The notes beneath the pieces were generated by a model, which saw only the letters and a list, made by a program, of their open reading frames with translations, did not search any database and was not told where the DNA came from. The position numbers and the translations under genes are program-made. Below, piece after piece: positions 49,320 through 52,581 of a DNA stretch of 52,581 bases. Origin of the DNA: an uncultured bacterium (GTDB lineage Bacteria > UBP6 > UBA1177); assembly GCA_905233945.1 (NCBI GenBank), contig CAJOFY010000011.1:37185-89765 (forward strand). Direction: 5' to 3'. The stretch's first letter is position 1, and each line of letters begins with the position of its first letter.

Positions 49320-49778
49320 ATGGAATTGACAAAATACAAAAGAAAAGAAGACGTTAAAAGAGAATGGTTCGAGATCGACGCAACGGGCGTCAGACTCGGA
49401 AGACTTGCGACGGCTGTTGCAAACATCCTTCGCGGAAAAACAAAAGCTGACTACACGCCGAGCGTTGACTGCGGCGACTACGTTGTCATCACGAATGCCG
49501 AGAAGATCGATCTTACCGGCAGCAAACTGACTGAAAAGAATTATTACCATTATTCAGGTTATCAGAGCGGTATGAAATCGCTTACGGCAGCTGAAATGAT
49601 TCAGAAACATCCTGATTACCTCATTCTTCACGCTGTAAAAGGAATGATGCCGAAGAACAAACTTGCGAACCAGATTATGACCAAACTCAAAATTTTCGCA
49701 GGAAACGAACATGCCCACGCAGCTCAGCAGCCCACAAAGCTCAGAGTTGACGTAACCGGCAAAGTTGAAAAAATTTAA
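49320..49778 (+). CDS. rplM: 50S ribosomal protein L13
   Basis: A 152-residue large-subunit protein with WFEIDATGVRLGRLATAVANILRGK, GDYVVITNAEKIDLTG, KNYYHYSGYQSGMKSLTAAEM and VKGMMPKNKLANQIMTKLKIFAG, all typical of L13. The start at 49320 is favoured by homology and a GAGG site; ATG at 49305 is also in frame. It forms the usual two-gene operon with rpsI (17-base gap). Confidence 0.97.
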   Translation: MELTKYKRKEDVKREWFEIDATGVRLGRLATAVANILRGKTKADYTPSVDCGDYVVITNAEKIDLTGSKLTEKNYYHYSGYQSGMKSLTAAEMIQKHPDYLILHAVKGMMPKNKLANQIMTKLKIFAGNEHAHAAQQPTKLRVDVTGKVEKI

Positions 49779-49795
49779 CTATTTGGAGATAAAGA

Positions 49796-50182
49796 ATGGA
49801 ACAGTGGTACGCTACCGGCAAAAGAAAAACAGCAGTCGCAAGAGTTTTTTTGAGACCGGGAAAAGGTGAAATCGTTGTCAACGGCAAAAACACCAAAGAT
49901 TATTTCTACACTGACAGCAACATTATGAAAATCGACGCTCCGCTCGCAATCACGAAGACTCAGGGCAAGTTCGACATCCTCGTCACGGTTTGCGGCGGCG
50001 GAATCTGCGCTCAGGCTGAAGCAGTCCGTCACGGCATTTCAAAAGCTCTCGTTGAATACGATCCCGAAATGAGACACGCTCTCAAGAAGGAAGGTTTCCT
50101 GAGAAGAGACGCAAGAATGAAAGAGAGAAAGAAATACGGTCTTCGTTCCGCAAGAGCAAGATACCAGTTCTCGAAGAGATAA
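49796..50182 (+). CDS. rpsI: 30S ribosomal protein S9
   Basis: A 128-residue small-subunit protein with YATGKRKTAVARVFLRPGKGEIVVNGK, QAEAVRHGISKALVEYDPE, LRRDARMKERKKYGLRSARARYQFSKR (cited in part) and the conserved Lys-Arg C-terminus that contacts P-site tRNA. GGAG precedes the ATG. A strong terminator follows 30 bases after the stop. Confidence 0.97.
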   Translation: MEQWYATGKRKTAVARVFLRPGKGEIVVNGKNTKDYFYTDSNIMKIDAPLAITKTQGKFDILVTVCGGGICAQAEAVRHGISKALVEYDPEMRHALKKEGFLRRDARMKERKKYGLRSARARYQFSKR

Positions 50183-50212
50183 TTTTTATACTCAGTTTCT
50201 CGGATTTTTATG

Positions 50213-50243
50213 CCCCCTCTCCTCAAAAAGAGGGGGTTTTTTT
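50213..50243 (+). terminator. Strong intrinsic terminator after rpsI
   Basis: CCCCCTCT (50213-50220) pairs perfectly with AGAGGGGG (50229-50236) around an 8-base loop, followed by seven T (50237-50243). It ends 17 bases before metK and separates the ribosomal operon from metK. Confidence 0.9.
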
Positions 50244-50260
50244 GTTTTTTGGAGGTATTT

Positions 50261-51398
50261 ATGTTCAGACCTTACCTTTTCACTTCGGAATCAGTCACCG
50301 AAGGGCATCCCGATAAAGTCGCAGATCAGGTTTCAGATGCTATTCTTGACGCCATTTTAGAGCGAGACAGACTTGCCAGAGTTGCATGCGAGACATTTGT
50401 CACGACAGGACTCGTCGTTGTCGGCGGCGAAATTACTACTGATACTTATGTTGATATTCCGGAAATAGTCCGCAACACCATCATGGAAATCGGTTATAAC
50501 GACACGAGGACCTGCGGTTTCGACGGCCACACCTGCGGCGTTCTTTCAACTATCGACAAGCAGTCTCCCGACATCGCTCAGGGTGTAAACGCCGGTGAAG
50601 GTCTTTTTAAGGAACAGGGTGCAGGCGACCAGGGAATGATGTTCGGCTACGCGACCGACGAAAACGACGATTTTATGCCGACTCCGATAAACCTTGCGCA
50701 CCAGCTTGCGTTCAAACTTGCCGAAATCAGAAAAACCGGCGCAGCTCCTTTCATTCTTCCCGACGGCAAAACTCAGGTTACAGTGCGCTATGAAGACGAT
50801 AAACCTGTTGCGGTAGATAAAATCGTCGTCAGCACCCAGCACAAAGAAGAGGCTGATTACGACAAAATCAGACAGACGGTTATTGACAGCGTTATCAAAC
50901 CGGTTATTCCAGCGCATCTTATGCACGATAAAACCGAGATTTTCATAAATCCTACAGGCAAATTCGTTGTCGGCGGCCCAGTTGCAGATACAGGTCTCAC
51001 CGGCAGAAAGATAATCGTTGACACATACGGCGGAATGGGGCGTCACGGCGGCGGCGCGTTCTCCGGCAAAGATCCGTCGAAAGTTGACAGATCGGCATGC
51101 TACATGGCGCGCTACATCGCTAAAAACGTAGTTGCGGCAGGGCTTGCAAAAAGATGCGAAGTCCAGCTTGCATACGCAATCGGAGTCGCGGAACCCGTTT
51201 CCGTTTCTGTTTATGTCAACACTTTCGGAACCGCTGCGACAAAAGAAAGCGACATCGAAAGAGCTGTCAAAAAGTGCTTCGACATGCGTCCGGCGGCGGC
51301 CGATTTACAAAAAGACCGCTTCCTACGGCCATTTCGGCAGAGACTGCTTCAGCTGGGAAAAGACCGACAGAACCGAAGAGCTCAAGTCGCTGATATAG
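50261..51398 (+). pseudogene. metK: S-adenosylmethionine synthetase, frameshifted near the C-terminus
   Basis: MetK makes SAM from methionine and [83 protein letters not shown]-type ([16 protein letters not shown]) and [12 protein letters not shown] are all intact. After CFDMRPAA (about 51298) the frame runs into unrelated sequence and stops at 51428-51430. The conserved ending [19 protein letters not shown] to KSLI is present in the frame ending at 51398. About eight conserved residues between RPAA and RRPIY are also missing. A net deletion not divisible by three, near a CGG triplet run at 51291-51299, explains both. GGAGG precedes the ATG. This could be a real lesion or a consensus error. 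Confidence 0.9.
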
Positions 51399-51470
51399 CA
51401 GCAAGTCTTGAAAATCTGCTTTCATATTGATTTTCCTGCCGAAAAAAACGGAAAAAATCACAAAGAGTTA

Positions 51471-51498
51471 TTGAGAAAAAATAGAAAATGACTAAACT
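51471..51498 (+). promoter_or_regulatory. Probable promoter of the 51531 gene
   Basis: TTGAGA (51471-51476) and TAAACT (51493-51498) are separated by 16 bases, 32 bases before the ATG at 51531. Confidence 0.5.
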
Positions 51499-51530
51499 TC
51501 ATCGTTTTTGATTTTTTTATGAGGTGAAAT

Positions 51531-52265
51531 ATGAGAAAAATTTTGTTTGTTTTGGCAACATTGTTTGTTTTTTTGTCGCTTTCGGCGGCTGAAATCTGGG
51601 AAACACGCGAAGAGATTGACGTGAACGGTGTGACTGCAGAAAAAAGTGTCTTGATTTCGGACAATGTAATGAAAGTCGTAAACACTTCCCAGAGCGGCGA
51701 GACGGAGACTTATGTGGATCTCAATGCCGACAAAATCATAATAATAACCCATAAATACAAGACTTTTCAGGCATTCAGGCTCAGCAAGTATATCGAATTT
51801 GCAAAGCAGCTTTTTAATGAACTCAAGGAAAAAACGGGAAATATAGACCCGGAAAAAGTTCTTCCGAAAGTCGCGTTCGAAAAACTGGCAAACGAAACCA
51901 TCGAAAAGTGGAACTGTGAAGTCTGGAATGTTTTGGTTGACGGAAAACCTTACTCGAAAGTCTGGGTCGCTCCGGAACTGAAAAATAAACAACTGATTGA
52001 ATTTAAAAAGAAATTTGTTTCGGCTATTCCGGAAAACCTTATTAAATACCGCTCTGTCGACGCTCAGGTCGAAGATAAATTCGTTGAAATCGGCACAGTT
52101 GTGAAATCGATTAAATTTTCCCAGAATCCGAAAATGCCCGAGGTGAAAACAACTGTTAAAAAGATGGCTAAGTCAAATCTCAAAAAGATTGATCTGGTTA
52201 TTCCTGCTGGTTACGCAGACAAATCGGCTCCCGACATGGTTAAACCTCAAACTCAAGCTAAGTAA
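51531..52265 (+). CDS. Secreted DUF4412-like protein (244 aa)
   Basis: A Sec signal peptide (MRKILFVLATLFVFLSLSA, cleaved near AAE). The mature N-terminal half reads as a beta-rich outer-membrane-associated domain like DUF4412/LolA-like proteins: ISDNVMKVVNTSQSGETETYVDLNADKIIIITHKYKTF is cited as its core DLNADKIIIITH. EVWNVLVDGKPYSKVWVAPE follows. The C-terminal part is Lys-rich and ends in a short unstructured tail. No lipobox. GAGG precedes the ATG. Function unknown. The stalked lipoprotein gene follows after 23 bases and is probably co-transcribed. Confidence 0.7.
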   Translation: MRKILFVLATLFVFLSLSAAEIWETREEIDVNGVTAEKSVLISDNVMKVVNTSQSGETETYVDLNADKIIIITHKYKTFQAFRLSKYIEFAKQLFNELKEKTGNIDPEKVLPKVAFEKLANETIEKWNCEVWNVLVDGKPYSKVWVAPELKNKQLIEFKKKFVSAIPENLIKYRSVDAQVEDKFVEIGTVVKSIKFSQNPKMPEVKTTVKKMAKSNLKKIDLVIPAGYADKSAPDMVKPQTQAK

Positions 52266-52288
52266 CTGTTTTTTTAGGAGAAATTGTT

Positions 52289-52581
52289 ATGAAAAAACTT
52301 TCTTTGATTGCACTTTTCGCTTTGTTCTCAATGTTTTTCCTTGTTTCTTGCGTCAGCGATGACGATGAAGAAGAAGCTGTCGATACAGGAACCGGTGACA
52401 CTCAGTCGGATACCGGAGCAGACACGACCGATTCAGGTACAGACACGACTGATACCGGAGCAGATACGACCGATTCCGGAGCAGATACGACTGATACCGG
52501 AGCAGATACGACCGATACCGGAGCAGATACGACCGATACCGGAGCAGATACGACCGATACCGGAGCAGATACGACCGATTC
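52289..52581 (+). CDS. Stalked lipoprotein, N-terminal part (runs off right edge)
   Basis: AGGAG lies 8 bases before the ATG. The signal peptide MKKLSLIALFALFSMFFLVSC ends at lipobox Cys21 (FLVSC) and is followed by VSDDDEEEA. From residue 41 the protein is an Asp/Thr/Gly/Ala stalk coded by a 21-base tandem repeat to the window edge. The globular domain lies beyond the window. It is the same architecture as the lipoproteins at 3318, 7912, 13385 and 18665. Confidence 0.8.
   Translation, partial: MKKLSLIALFALFSMFFLVSCVSDDDEEEAVDTGTGDTQSDTGADTTDSGTDTTDTGADTTDSGADTTDTGADTTDTGADTTDTGADTTDTGADTTD
52409..52576 (+). repeat. Tandem 21-bp coding repeat (eight units)
   Basis: Eight head-to-tail 21-base units encode D-T/S-G-A/T-D-T-T. 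The last four are identical (GATACCGGAGCAGATACGAC plus C), the earlier ones differ by a few bases, and a ninth begins at 52577 and leaves the window. Copy number may change by slippage without breaking the frame. Confidence 0.9.

Noticed and set aside
50183-50260. SAM riboswitch upstream of metK
   Set aside because: The leader is only 78 bases, is mostly the rpsI terminator, and shows no SAM-box architecture.
52409-52581. Possible CRISPR array
   Set aside because: Units are contiguous 21-base coding repeats without spacers, in frame with a lipoprotein.

Overview
The window reads as a chromosomal segment of a Gram-negative (two-membrane) bacterium. Evidence includes lipoprotein signal peptides, an IHF-alpha-like protein, an MlaF-type ATPase, an E. 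coli-type PurB and a DUF368 carrier. Several secreted proteins carry long Asp/Ser/Thr/Glu-rich stalks after the lipidated cysteine, followed by DUF1566, EGF-like or cysteine-rich modules. One protein ends in a tandem-membrane-segment tail of a kind I associate with deltaproteobacterial/Myxococcota-like genomes. I therefore guess an uncultured deltaproteobacterial or Myxococcota-like anaerobe, with low confidence in the exact lineage. There is no rRNA, CRISPR array or recognisable transposase, and no gene-free stretch exceeds 300 bases.

Layout. Positions 1-3162 are accessory: a leftward run of small genes ending in a cut-off ASCH-like gene, a two-hairpin intergenic repeat, two overlapping paralogous membrane proteins and an esterase. 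Positions 3318-8859 hold two DUF1566 surface lipoproteins flanking CTP synthase. Positions 8987-13299 hold a deaminase with a large internal deletion, a frameshifted small gene, an AlbA_2-type regulator with a YgjP-like metallopeptidase, and a MATE exporter. Positions 13385-20687 hold a giant cysteine-rich lipoprotein, purB, a lipoprotein nuclease-fold enzyme and a radical SAM protein. Positions 20769-22192 encode a secreted protein and a lytic transglycosylase.

Positions 22227-29271 look like a long housekeeping operon: tRNA-Val, thrS, infC, rpmI, rplT, ihfA, tRNA-Pro, surE, popT-like, rph, DAHP synthase. It keeps the E. coli gene order but lacks pheST. A GAF protein, pckA and an orphan MlaF-like ATPase follow. 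Positions 32656-37006 form a leftward operon: HTH regulator, FxLYD-like lipoprotein, an unknown 189-residue protein, a CsgG/FlgO-like protein and a large stalked secreted protein. This is my best candidate for an undescribed envelope system.

Positions 37042-39721 hold an AmgK/MurU-like pair (cell-wall sugar salvage) with a membrane protein. Positions 39905-43699 encode a tandem class III cyclase-AAA-TPR protein resembling soluble adenylyl cyclase. Leftward genes 43761-49061 encode a DegT aminotransferase, DUF1846, a sulfotransferase, MscL and an SDR threonine dehydrogenase. Rightward genes follow: rplM, rpsI, a strong terminator, a frameshifted metK, a secreted DUF4412-like protein and a stalked lipoprotein cut off at the edge.

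Promoters recognisable by eye are close to TTGAxx-N16/17-TAxAxT. Three conserved genes (guaD-like, metK and the small gene at 9382-9658) carry deletions or frameshifts. These could be real decay or assembly errors, and reads should be checked before biology is inferred.
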